Below the pieces are notes generated by a model, which saw only the letters and a list, made by a program, of their open reading frames with translations, did no database searches and was not told the DNA's origin. Of a DNA stretch of 14,424 nt, positions 1-6,987 are shown in pieces. How positions within the stretch are numbered: the stretch's first letter is position 1; every line of letters begins with the position of its first letter. Source of the stretch: Leptolinea sp964404415 (GTDB taxonomy: Bacteria > Chloroflexota > Anaerolineae > Anaerolineales > Anaerolineaceae); contig CAYOKC010000098.1 of NCBI GenBank assembly GCA_964404415.1, forward strand, positions 1-14,424. The letters run 5' to 3'. A program made the translations under genes and the position numbers.

Positions 1-1993
1 CATTACCCGCCGGCAGATAAACCTGGCGGGTTTTCTCTGCTTTGGTCAACGGGGTTGAATCAGGGCCATAATACATGGGCCGGGTTACAGGGTTGACAAG
101 AAGCGCGGGGCCGAACATGAATTGATCGGGAATATCATATGTATTGGGATCGCTTCGAAAGTCAAATGCCAGGGCGCGGAACATGGTGTAGTCTTCCACG
201 GTGACCATTCCAGCCAGTGAATAAATATATGGCATCAGCCGGTAACGCAATTTCAAGAACTTGACCAACGAATCATAAAACGGTTCACCGGGATTTCCAA
301 AGCGCCAGATCTCACGCGGTGTATCGGTGCCATGTGAGCGGAACATGGGCAAAAAAGCCCCAAACTGGAACCAACGAACATAAAGCTCACGATAACCCAG
401 GTCGGCAACACCCCTGTCAAAGTCACCATGCCAGAACCAGAGATCCGGCTTTTTGCCGACAAAGAACGCACCGATGTCCACTGTCCAGTAGGGTTCACCG
501 GTCGCGCAAAAGTTCAAACCATCGGCTATCAGACGGCGATACGTTTCCCATGTGGCTGCAGGATCACCTGACCAGGTGATCGTCCCGTAGCGATGCTGAC
601 CGGCATACGATGACCGGGTCAAGTTGACCACCCGTTTCTGGTCTGTCACCTTTCTCTGGCCTTCATAGATACCCATGGAGTGCAGCAGGGAATAGGCGTT
701 TATATACTGGGGATCCAGGTATCTTTTCGCTTCCTGCGTATTGATCAGCGCGCGTTCTTCGGGTTCCGGTTTATGGGCGCCTTTCCAATCCGCTTCGAAT
801 GGTTCGGTGCAATCACACCACCAGGCGTCGATACCGTGATCGAATAATCCTTCACGGGATTGCTTCCAGTACAGATATCTCGCTTTTTCCTGGAACGCGT
901 CATAGGTCGCCTGGTTCGCGAGCAGGCATCCCTGTTCTTTCATTTCGCGGCAATTGTCACTGGCCGGGTGCATAATCGGCCAGATGGAGACCATCAAGCG
1001 CGCGTTCAATTTGTGGAGGTCAACCATCATTTGATCCGCGTCCGGAAACCGTTCGGGGTCAAGTGATTTCTGCCCCCACAGGCCTTCAGGCCATGACTTC
1101 CAGTCCAGAACTATGCAGTCAAGAGGGAGGTTACGTTTGCGGAATTCAGAGACGACCTCAATCAGTTCACTCTGTGACTCGTATCTTTCTTTGGATTGTA
1201 TGTACCCGAAAACCCAGCGAGGCAGCATCGTCGCTTTTCCGGTTATTGACCGGATTCCCTGAATGATCCGGTCAAATTCCGGCCCGTAGATGAAGAAATA
1301 GTCCAGTTCGTCCGCGATATCCATCCATAGATACGAACCAAATGCGTCATCGTGGAACGTCATGTAGGAGTAATTATCTATGACAATGCCATACCCGCGG
1401 GTGGATAACAAAACGGGGACAACGGCTTTCATGTTCTGCTGGTACAAAAACTGGTGTTGCCCCCGTAGATTCAGCATGCCTTCTTCATGCGAGCCCAGCC
1501 CGTAGAGGGCTTCGCCGTCCACCCAGTCAAAATCCAGCCGGGCATGGTAGGCCTGGCGGTCAACGACTTCTGAAAATGTTCGGCCAGAAATACGCAAGCC
1601 ATCCGCCCCCAGTACCGTTGTGCTATCTTTATCTTTATCCGGTATGGATTTGAGCACGTCAACAGGGATCAACGTCTTTCCGCCCTTTTCCGGCTCACGC
1701 GTCAGGACCCGGCTATCATTGTCAAGATAATGAAATGCCAGGGTGCGGCGATCGATCTGTACCGTCACATCTGATGTAGAGAAGAATACAAAATCGCCGG
1801 CTTCACGGACAACCGTCTCAGTGGGAGTTTTCGCTTCTTTTACAATCATCAAGCTTTCTTTGTGTGAAAACTCGGGTTCAACCGTATACCGAATTCTGAT
1901 AACGCGCGATGAAAAGGCAGAAAGGTTAATTCTTCCTGATGTTGTTTCAATATGCAGCTCACCCGGCAGGGCTGAAAACTTGACTAATTCCAT
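1..1993 (-). CDS. GH31 glycoside hydrolase, alpha-xylosidase-like (3' end outside window)
   Basis: This is a retaining alpha-glycosidase of family GH31, probably removing alpha-xylosyl (or alpha-glucosyl) residues from imported oligosaccharides. I translated the minus strand from ATG 1993-1991 and found 664 uninterrupted codons running off the window start, so the C-terminal part is missing. The N-terminal beta-sandwich is followed by the (beta/alpha)8 barrel, entered at the GYIQSKERY segment and followed by LDWKSWPEGLWG. The catalytic nucleophile is visible as D394 in WWCDCTEPF (with E397), and the acid/base as D477 in YGTITWSGD. The QSKERY/LDW/WWxDxTEP pattern resembles characterised alpha-xylosidases more than alpha-glucosidases, but substrate cannot be fixed by eye. 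There is no signal peptide, so the enzyme should be cytoplasmic, fitting its place last in an oligosaccharide ABC operon. The SD is weak (AGAAAG, 8 nt before ATG). Confidence is high for the family and moderate for the substrate. Confidence 0.9.
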   Translation of the reverse strand, partial: MELVKFSALPGELHIETTSGRINLSAFSSRVIRIRYTVEPEFSHKESLMIVKEAKTPTETVVREAGDFVFFSTSDVTVQIDRRTLAFHYLDNDSRVLTREPEKGGKTLIPVDVLKSIPDKDKDSTTVLGADGLRISGRTFSEVVDRQAYHARLDFDWVDGEALYGLGSHEEGMLNLRGQHQFLYQQNMKAVVPVLLSTRGYGIVIDNYSYMTFHDDAFGSYLWMDIADELDYFFIYGPEFDRIIQGIRSITGKATMLPRWVFGYIQSKERYESQSELIEVVSEFRKRNLPLDCIVLDWKSWPEGLWGQKSLDPERFPDADQMMVDLHKLNARLMVSIWPIMHPASDNCREMKEQGCLLANQATYDAFQEKARYLYWKQSREGLFDHGIDAWWCDCTEPFEADWKGAHKPEPEERALINTQEAKRYLDPQYINAYSLLHSMGIYEGQRKVTDQKRVVNLTRSSYAGQHRYGTITWSGDPAATWETYRRLIADGLNFCATGEPYWTVDIGAFFVGKKPDLWFWHGDFDRGVADLGYRELYVRWFQFGAFLPMFRSHGTDTPREIWRFGNPGEPFYDSLVKFLKLRYRLMPYIYSLAGMVTVEDYTMFRALAFDFRSDPNTYDIPDQFMFGPALLVNPVTRPMYYGPDSTPLTKAEKTRQVYLPAGN

Positions 1994-2174
1994 TTATTCA
2001 ACTTTCTATAAAAATCATTTGACAGAATTTCAACCCGGATATTTTTTCCTCTTGCGAAGCGTTCCAGGGGGCTGCCACAGTCAGCACGCTGCATACCCTA
2101 CAGGATTCCCACAACGTCCTGTCTGGAATGGGAGAACTCATTCACACAAGCCGGGCAAGTGCAATAGCAGCGGA
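1994..2174. other. Intergenic gap between permease and GH31 gene
   Basis: This 181-bp gap holds no ORF with a credible start. It contains only weak dyads: ACAGGA/TCCTGT around 2100-2122, and TTCCAG/CTGGAA at 2072-2077 and 2123-2128. Neither has a U-tract, so I see no intrinsic terminator. A candidate promoter lies next to the GH31 start and is listed separately. Confidence 0.5.
2005..2033 (-). promoter_or_regulatory. Candidate sigma70-type promoter of the GH31 gene
   Basis: On the minus strand TTGAAA (2033-2028) and TATAGA (2010-2005) are separated by exactly 17 bp. The -10 ends only 11 nt before the GH31 ATG, so transcription would start about 5 nt from the start codon and give a nearly leaderless mRNA. 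No repressor half-site (GGTAAC) is seen here. Such hexamers occur by chance in AT-rich gaps, so this is tentative. Confidence 0.3.
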
Positions 2175-3137
2175 TTAGCCTTTTACTGAACCGGTAAAAG
2201 CACCTCCGATGACATAGCGCTGGGCAAAAAGGAATACTATTGCCACAGGAATGACCATCATCAATCCGAATAACGCCGCTTCAGCCTGTTGATACCCTTC
2301 CATAACACCGGGACTGGGATTGAAGCCCGGGCGTAGGGCAGAAGTTGCCATCACAAATTGCTGAAGACCAACGGGCAGGTTGAACAATGTGTCATCATTC
2401 AGAAGCACATAGGGGCCGTAGAAATTGTTCCAGTTTGTGTTGAAGTTGATGAATGCCAGCAGCCCTATCAGAGGGGAGGCAAGCGGCAGGGCAATGTGCC
2501 AGAACAACTGCACTTCCGAACACCCGTCCACGCGTGCCGCATCCAACAGGTCTCGAGGCAGACTGGCGGCGTAATAGATATATGTCAAATATGTTCCGAA
2601 GGGGAAAAAGGATGCCGGCAAAATGACGGCCCATTGTGTGTTGATCAAGTGGAACAGGTTTAGTTCCATGAACATGGGCAGAACCAGTGCCGAAGGTGGC
2701 AGCAGCATGGTGATCAACGTCAGCCAGAGTAATAAATGCCGGCCTTTAAATCGCGCGACCGCGAGAATATACCCCGCCGGGATGCTGATCGCCAGTGAGA
2801 GGGCAAGTCCCCAGACCACATATTTGACGGAATTAAAGGCCCATAAGAAGATTTCGCCATCCTGGTATTCAATGATCCGCCGCCAGGCTTCCTGCAGACG
2901 CTCAAATGAACCAAACGCCAGGGGTTTTAAGTCTAACAGTTCAGGAGCGCTCTTGGTGGTTGCCAGGATTAGCCAGTAAATTGGAATGAAAAAATATAAC
3001 GCGAATAGCAGCAATACCGCCCACCGGATAATAAAACCCGGGATGCCGGTATCGCTGGTCGATTTCTTCCAGGATTGAGACCATCGTGAAAGCAGTGATG
3101 GCTGCTTGTTATTCCGTGAAGGTGTGTTTTTCAGCAT
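2175..3137 (-). CDS. Carbohydrate ABC transporter permease, MalG type (CUT1)
   Basis: This is one of two inner-membrane subunits of an oligosaccharide importer. The 320-residue protein has about six hydrophobic segments: FIIRWAVLLLFALYFFIPIYW, the stretch around KYVVWGLALSLAISIPAGYI, LLLWLTLITMLLPPSALVL, the stretch around FPFGTYLTYIYYA, PLIGLLAFINF, and the final segment before QRYVIGGAFTGSVKG. The cytoplasmic EAA loop that docks on the ATPase is DAARVDGCSEVQLFWHIALPL, typical of MalG-like subunits, and the C-terminus matches the MalG-style ending. The ATG is preceded by AAGGAG with 8 nt spacing, and this SD overlaps the stop codon of the upstream permease (12-bp gap), so the two are translationally coupled. 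No ATPase gene accompanies this operon within the window. Confidence 0.95.
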   Translation of the reverse strand: MLKNTPSRNNKQPSLLSRWSQSWKKSTSDTGIPGFIIRWAVLLLFALYFFIPIYWLILATTKSAPELLDLKPLAFGSFERLQEAWRRIIEYQDGEIFLWAFNSVKYVVWGLALSLAISIPAGYILAVARFKGRHLLLWLTLITMLLPPSALVLPMFMELNLFHLINTQWAVILPASFFPFGTYLTYIYYAASLPRDLLDAARVDGCSEVQLFWHIALPLASPLIGLLAFINFNTNWNNFYGPYVLLNDDTLFNLPVGLQQFVMATSALRPGFNPSPGVMEGYQQAEAALFGLMMVIPVAIVFLFAQRYVIGGAFTGSVKG

Positions 3138-3149
3138 GCATCACTCTCC

Positions 3150-4109
3150 TTAGTTTTCGATATTGAAGAAGCCAGTCCAACGAATGATCAGGTACGCGGC
3201 ACCCAACCCGATAGCCAGCAACATGAGCGAGAGGGATGACGCGGCGCCGAAGTTTCCCAGCTCAAACGCGATGTTGTAGGCTAATTGGTTGGGCGACCAG
3301 ACCATTGGCACATTTCCTCCTACACCCAGGTTGTTGCCGCCCCCCAGAATTTGCGGTTCGACAAATAATTGCACATTGCCAGCAAATATAAGAATGAACT
3401 GGTAAATGATGTACGGGCGAATGAGGGGGAATTTGATGAATAACGCTTTTTGCCAGGCGTTGGCACCGTCAATTGTGGCGGCTTCAAGCACTTCGGTCGG
3501 GATGGATTCCAACGCGCCATATTGAATAGCGATCCACATGCCCGCGCCGGAGAAGAAGCCCAGCAAGGTAAAAATTATTGGAAGGCTGTCAGCATAAATA
3601 ACATCATTCGTTAACTGGAACCCCATAGCTTTAAGTAAAGACTGAAACGGGCTGATGCTGGGATCCAGCATAAAGATGGCGATCAAAACCAGAACCGGTC
3701 CGGTGACGGCGCCGGCGATAAAGTACAACGTCCGCAATGCGGTTGATAACGGCCCCGGCCGCATTTGCAACAGAATAGCCAGGATAACTACCATAGCGAT
3801 TCCCAATGGAACAGAAATGATCAGGAATTCGCCAATATTTACAAAGGTGAAGGAAAAACGGAAGTCTTTAAAAACGGTTATGTAATTATCAAACCCGGCG
3901 GCAAAATACCTGGGCAAACCCATACTGAAATCAGCGAAACTGAGAACCAGTGCGTAGAGGCCCGGCCCAATACCAAATGCCAGCATGACCAGCACATAGG
4001 GAAACAAAAACAGGCTCGTGGCGAAATTCTGTTTCCATCGGAAGGACGGTGTGTTGTGTGATTTATTCACCGTTGAAACCTGAGGGAGGGAAGAAGTTTG
4101 ATCAGTCAA
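3150..4109 (-). CDS. Carbohydrate ABC transporter permease, MalF type (CUT1)
   Basis: This is the partner permease of the MalG-like protein in a CUT1 oligosaccharide importer. The 319 residues contain about six membrane segments, starting with FATSLFLFPYVLVMLAFGIG and ending with LSLMLLAIGLGAAYLII. The EAA loop reads LEAATIDGANAWQKALFIKFPLI, the form found in MalF/UgpA-type subunits. The start is TTG (4109-4107) preceded by GGGAG with 6 nt spacing; no ATG is better placed, so the gene begins with a rarer start codon and may be translated less than the binding protein. It is separated from the binding-protein gene by 139 bp carrying two hairpins, which fits the usual need for less permease than binding protein. 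Confidence 0.94.
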   Translation of the reverse strand: MTDQTSSLPQVSTVNKSHNTPSFRWKQNFATSLFLFPYVLVMLAFGIGPGLYALVLSFADFSMGLPRYFAAGFDNYITVFKDFRFSFTFVNIGEFLIISVPLGIAMVVILAILLQMRPGPLSTALRTLYFIAGAVTGPVLVLIAIFMLDPSISPFQSLLKAMGFQLTNDVIYADSLPIIFTLLGFFSGAGMWIAIQYGALESIPTEVLEAATIDGANAWQKALFIKFPLIRPYIIYQFILIFAGNVQLFVEPQILGGGNNLGVGGNVPMVWSPNQLAYNIAFELGNFGAASSLSLMLLAIGLGAAYLIIRWTGFFNIEN

Positions 4110-4155
4110 GGAAAACTCCCGGAGACTACATCATTCAAATGGATGTTGGAGGGCA

Positions 4156-4192
4156 GGGCACGTCTTGAAAATCAAATTGCAATGACGTGCCC
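4156..4192 (-). repeat. Inverted repeat between binding-protein and permease genes (distal hairpin)
   Basis: The 9-bp arms GGGCACGTC (4156-4164) and GACGTGCCC (4184-4192) are perfectly complementary with a 19-nt spacer. The spacer itself contains the palindrome ATTGCAAT (4176-4183) and a TTGA/TCAA dyad. On the operon's sense strand no U-run follows, so this is more likely an mRNA processing or stability element than an intrinsic terminator. Confidence 0.6.
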
Positions 4193-4208
4193 CGCGGCCT
4201 CCAGCGAT

Positions 4209-4232
4209 GGTGACAATCTTCGGACTGTCACC
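4209..4232 (-). repeat. Stable hairpin just downstream of the binding-protein gene
   Basis: In the minus-strand transcript GGUGACAGUC and GAUUGUCACC form a 10-bp stem (one G-U pair) closed by a CGAA tetraloop, 17 nt after the stop codon of the sugar-binding-protein gene. No U-tract follows. Such intercistronic stems typically block 3' exonucleases and leave more binding-protein mRNA than permease mRNA; that role is inferred here. Confidence 0.7.
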
Positions 4233-4248
4233 CTGGTACATGGCTGTA

Positions 4249-5559
4249 TTACTTGGTTACGTCGACTTTGTATCCTTGAACTTCAGCGAGAGGAGCGATT
4301 TTGTTGGCTACTTCCGGCAGAATGGATTCAACCGTCTTCTTGTCTTTCAAACCGGTCTTTACCACTTCGCTCAAAGGAGCGATGAGGTCAAACCGCGGCC
4401 ATTTGTCCAGAGATGTGATCTGGGTGGCAGCCGTCTGGTAGATCGGGAAGGGATCGTTGGCGAACAGGGCGTTGTCTTTCATGCCTTCCTGGAACAGATT
4501 CTGGATCGGTTTGTAAGCGGGGAAGTTGGTGGTTCCCTTCCAGAATTCAGGAGAGGTGGTAACCCATGTGATGAAGTCAACGGCCAGTTTGGGGTTCTTG
4601 GTGTGGTTGGATACGGTCCAGGCTGCGCCGCCCATGGCGGGGGTCATGGCTTTCTCGTCATCTTTCCATTTCAACGGATTGGCTACACCAAGCTGATGCT
4701 CAGAGGTTTTGTACCATGAGCTTTTGTCATTACCGCCAAACACACCGAACATCCAGGCCGGACCGGGCATACCCAGCAGCTTGTTATCAGAAACAACCTT
4801 GGCGAATTCGGCGGCGAAGTAGTCGGTGTTGAACAGAGTGCCATTGCCAAGCATGTGGTCGACCAGTTTCGCGGCGCGGACGCAGCGGGCATCTTTCATG
4901 TCGATCTTCAGTTCAGAGTCGTTGACCAGTTCGTGGGAGGGGCAGCCGCTGGCGTCAAAATAGCTGATGTAGGTCCAGCCGTCACCCCAGGTACCCAGGT
5001 AATAACCAGGGTGTTCTTTGGCCAATTTGTCACTCAGGTCCTGATATTCTTCCCAGGTGGTGGGAACCTGATAGCCGAATTTATCCATGAGAGGTTTGTT
5101 GTAATAGAACACGAACATGGCCAGGTCATAGCGCAGGCAGTACACTTTGTCGCCAAAGGTGCAGCCATCCATACCGGTGTAGTTGCTCAGCACATCTGCC
5201 GGTACAAACTCTTTCAGATCAAGCGGGAAATGGTGGGCGTCATCAGCCACACGGCCAACCAGGCGGGGTTCGGCAAAGACCACATCCGGCCAGCCCTGGT
5301 TTGTGTTGTTGAACAGAAGGACTTTCGCCGGCAGGGTTTCGCGGTCGACAGTCACAGCTTTGAGGAGTTTTGCTTTATCAGGATGCGCTTTTACGTACGC
5401 ATCGAAAGCCGGCTGGCGGTCAGCGTCAATCCAGATGGTGATAGGCGCGTTGTCGTCATATTTTTGCTGTTCGGCGTTGGCAGGTGCGTTGAAACCAACC
5501 AGCAAGCTGGCAATAATCATAACCAGAAAAAAGCTAACTACAGTCTTTTTCATTGACAT
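4249..5559 (-). CDS. Extracellular sugar-binding protein, family 1 (oligosaccharide ABC importer)
   Basis: This is the extracytoplasmic receptor that delivers an oligosaccharide to the MalF/MalG-like permeases encoded next. It has 436 residues, the usual size of family-1 binding proteins. The N-terminus MSMKKTVVSFFLVMIIASLLVGF is a Sec signal ending ...APANA-EQ, an SPase I type site. There is no lipobox cysteine, so the protein is predicted soluble or held in some other way. The mature part starts with DNAPITIWIDADRQPAFDAYVKAHPD, typical of the family's first strand and helix. I chose the ATG at 5559 over the one at 5553 because AGGA of the SD lies 8 nt from the first and 14 nt from the second. 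It is first in its operon, behind a repressor-controlled promoter and a leader of about 180 nt. Ligand identity is unknown; the GH31 neighbour suggests an alpha-linked oligosaccharide. Confidence 0.94.
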   Translation of the reverse strand: MSMKKTVVSFFLVMIIASLLVGFNAPANAEQQKYDDNAPITIWIDADRQPAFDAYVKAHPDKAKLLKAVTVDRETLPAKVLLFNNTNQGWPDVVFAEPRLVGRVADDAHHFPLDLKEFVPADVLSNYTGMDGCTFGDKVYCLRYDLAMFVFYYNKPLMDKFGYQVPTTWEEYQDLSDKLAKEHPGYYLGTWGDGWTYISYFDASGCPSHELVNDSELKIDMKDARCVRAAKLVDHMLGNGTLFNTDYFAAEFAKVVSDNKLLGMPGPAWMFGVFGGNDKSSWYKTSEHQLGVANPLKWKDDEKAMTPAMGGAAWTVSNHTKNPKLAVDFITWVTTSPEFWKGTTNFPAYKPIQNLFQEGMKDNALFANDPFPIYQTAATQITSLDKWPRFDLIAPLSEVVKTGLKDKKTVESILPEVANKIAPLAEVQGYKVDVTK

Positions 5560-5676
5560 GATCTTCTTCCTTACTTTGAGCTATTGGATTGCGGGGGAAA
5601 ACAGAATTGGAACGGTAGAGCAGTGAAACAATAGCAGAAATACAATTTCTGGTACTTCAGGTTGAATTTTAGCCGC

Positions 5677-5687
5677 TTAACACCTCC
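5677..5687 (-). promoter_or_regulatory. SD-like leader motif GGAGGTGTTAA without a start codon
   Basis: GGAGGTGTTAA lies in the leader, 118 nt upstream of the binding-protein ATG. It is highly complementary to the 16S 3' end, but no usable ATG, GTG or TTG follows at translation distance, and the overlapping GTG opens only a 4-codon frame. The same 11-mer is in the leader of the second binding-protein gene (9739-9749). A ribosome-binding mRNA stabiliser or standby site is one explanation. Confidence 0.4.
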
Positions 5688-5707
5688 CTGGGATTGGTGA
5701 AACACGG

Positions 5708-5735
5708 CCGGTAACATTACCGGTAATGTTACCGG
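5708..5735. promoter_or_regulatory. Operator 1: 28-bp perfect palindrome
   Basis: Three CCGG blocks separated by TAACATTA and TAATGTTA make a perfect 28-bp palindrome centred between 5721 and 5722. It can be read as two adjacent 12-bp operators, GGTAACATTACC and GGTAATGTTACC, each one base from the symmetric core GGTAACGTTACC seen near 7005. It begins about 9 nt downstream of the predicted start of the leftward operon, a roadblock position. Confidence 0.85.
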
Positions 5736-5749
5736 AGCAATTTACAAAG

Positions 5750-5779
5750 ATAATACAGACCATCTAAGGCGGGAGTCAA
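5750..5779 (-). promoter_or_regulatory. Sigma70-type promoter of the oligosaccharide-import operon
   Basis: On the minus strand TTGACT (5779-5774) and TATTAT (5755-5750) each match consensus at five of six positions and are spaced by 18 bp. Transcription should begin near 5743, directly upstream of operator 1. The position and orientation fit the binding-protein gene starting at 5559. Confidence 0.65.
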
Positions 5780-5879
5780 GCCCCGAAACGCAAATTGGCC
5801 AAGGATATGACAAATTTCTACCCGAAACCAGTCATATGTCATGGATTTAGATTTCTGTCAGGAATCGGCTTTTTGCATA

Positions 5880-5908
5880 TTGACATTTGTGAAAAAGGAC
5901 GCAATACT
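5880..5908 (+). promoter_or_regulatory. Sigma70-type promoter of the repressor gene
   Basis: A perfect -35 TTGACA (5880-5885) and a -10 AATACT (5903-5908, four of six) are separated by 17 bp, giving a start near 5915. Operator 2 overlaps the end of the -10 and the start site, so the repressor gene is probably autoregulated. Confidence 0.65.
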
Positions 5909-5941
5909 TATGGTAACGTTGTCTGATAGCGTTACCATAAG
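5907..5941. promoter_or_regulatory. Operator 2: 12-bp arms around an 11-bp spacer
   Basis: CTTATGGTAACG (5907-5918) and CGTTACCATAAG (5930-5941) are perfect inverted repeats separated by 11 bp. Each arm carries one exact GGTAAC/GTTACC half-site, while the inner partner half-sites are degenerate (GTTGTC and GATAGC). The site covers the -10 and start of the repressor promoter and ends 5 nt before its SD core. Confidence 0.85.
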
Positions 5942-5958
5942 CCTTTTCACGGAGATTT

Positions 5959-6972
5959 ATGCCCACTGTTCTTGATGTTGCCAAAGTAGCCGGAGTAGCT
6001 CCGATCACTGTCTCCAGAGTGATCAATAACACCGGCTATATCAGCCAGGAAACAAGGGAAAAGGTTGAGGCAGCCATCAATGAACTGGGTTATGTGCCCA
6101 ACACGCTGGCGCGGGGGCTCCGGTCAAAGCGTACCAATGCTCTCGCGCTCGTTGTGGCCGATATTACCAATCCGTACTTTACGTCGATGGCGAGGGGTGT
6201 AGAAGATATCGCCGGTTTGAACGGTTACACGGTGATCTACTGCAACACGGATGAATCCGAAACCAAAGAAGATAAATACGCCACCATTCTGGTACAACGC
6301 CAGGTTGACGGCGTTATGCTGGTTCCTGCCGGCGGCAACGCGAAAACGGTCCGATATTTGGATAATAACAAAGTTGATGTCGTAGTATTGGATCGCCGCG
6401 TTCCAGAAATGGACACCAATTTGGTATGTTCCGATTCTGAGAACGGGGCAAGTGAATTGACAGACCTCTTGATAAACCTTGGCCATCAACGCATAGCCAT
6501 TATCACCGGTCCGGATAACGTATCAACATCAACTGACCGCGTTGTGGGTTACCGGGCTGCTCTGAATAAAGCCGGACTCTCCGCGAATGAACAGGTCTAC
6601 TATGGCGGGTTCAATCAACAGACCGGTTATGAGTCTACCAGGATCGCCATGCGGTCATCGCAAAAACCTACGGCTATCTTTGCCGCAAACAACTTTATCT
6701 TGATCGGTGTAGTGAAAGCTTTGCGGGAGTTGAATTTACGGGTTCCGGAAGATGTTTCCGTGGTTGGTTTCGACGATTTCCCGGAATCTATGTTGATCGA
6801 ACCGTTTTTCACGGTTGCCATCCAGCCCGCCTATGAAATGGGGCAAAAAGCCGCCGAGTTGTTGATCAAACAGATCAACGGTGAAATTGAAGAAGGTTGC
6901 CGGAAAATTATCCTCCCTACGGAGATCATAGTACGGCGGTCAACCGGCCCCGTACATACCAGGCCGGGGTAG
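5959..6972 (+). CDS. LacI-family transcriptional repressor
   Basis: This is a sugar-responsive DNA-binding regulator of 337 residues. The N-terminal helix-turn-helix is TVLDVAKVAGVAPITVSRVINN (residues 3-24), followed by the hinge region near ELGYVPNTLARGLRS and a periplasmic-binding-protein-like effector domain (about residues 60-330; ALVVADITNPYFTSMARGVED, VVGFDDFPES). It lacks a C-terminal extension like the tetramerisation segment of E. coli LacI, so a dimer is expected. The ATG is preceded by GGAG with good spacing. The gene lies between two divergent sugar operons, and three GGTAAC-based dyads sit on their promoters and on its own. That makes it the likely regulator of all three units; the inducer would be a sugar from the pathway. 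The effector is unknown. Confidence 0.95.
   Translation: MPTVLDVAKVAGVAPITVSRVINNTGYISQETREKVEAAINELGYVPNTLARGLRSKRTNALALVVADITNPYFTSMARGVEDIAGLNGYTVIYCNTDESETKEDKYATILVQRQVDGVMLVPAGGNAKTVRYLDNNKVDVVVLDRRVPEMDTNLVCSDSENGASELTDLLINLGHQRIAIITGPDNVSTSTDRVVGYRAALNKAGLSANEQVYYGGFNQQTGYESTRIAMRSSQKPTAIFAANNFILIGVVKALRELNLRVPEDVSVVGFDDFPESMLIEPFFTVAIQPAYEMGQKAAELLIKQINGEIEEGCRKIILPTEIIVRRSTGPVHTRPG
6944..6967 (+). terminator. Weak hairpin at the end of the repressor gene
   Basis: CCGGCC (6944-6949) and GGCCGG (6962-6967) can pair around a 12-nt loop spanning the last codons and end just before the TAG. A run of seven T (6983-6989) follows, but only after a 15-nt gap, so this is not a standard intrinsic terminator. 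Readthrough from the repressor gene into the transporter operon is possible. Confidence 0.25.
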
Positions 6973-6987
6973 GCAACGATAATTTTT

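Larger units (their letters stand above)
5560..5958. other. Divergent regulatory region between the binding-protein operon and the repressor gene
   Basis: This 399-bp gene-free stretch carries, from left to right: the SD of the binding-protein gene, an SD-like GGAGGTGTTAA motif, a 28-bp palindromic operator, the leftward promoter, about 100 bp without a recognised site, the rightward promoter of the repressor gene with an operator over its -10/start, and the repressor's SD. No ORF in it has a credible start and SD. Confidence 0.8.

Noticed and set aside
4855..5556. Long plus-strand open frame (233 codons) opposite the binding-protein gene
   Set aside because: It is a mirror frame of a clearly conserved family-1 binding protein, with no SD and no recognisable domain.
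5780..5879. Possible activator site (for example CATATG-containing dyad near 5833-5838) between the divergent promoters
   Set aside because: Only a 6-bp palindrome and scattered short repeats are present; nothing matches a recognisable activator motif.
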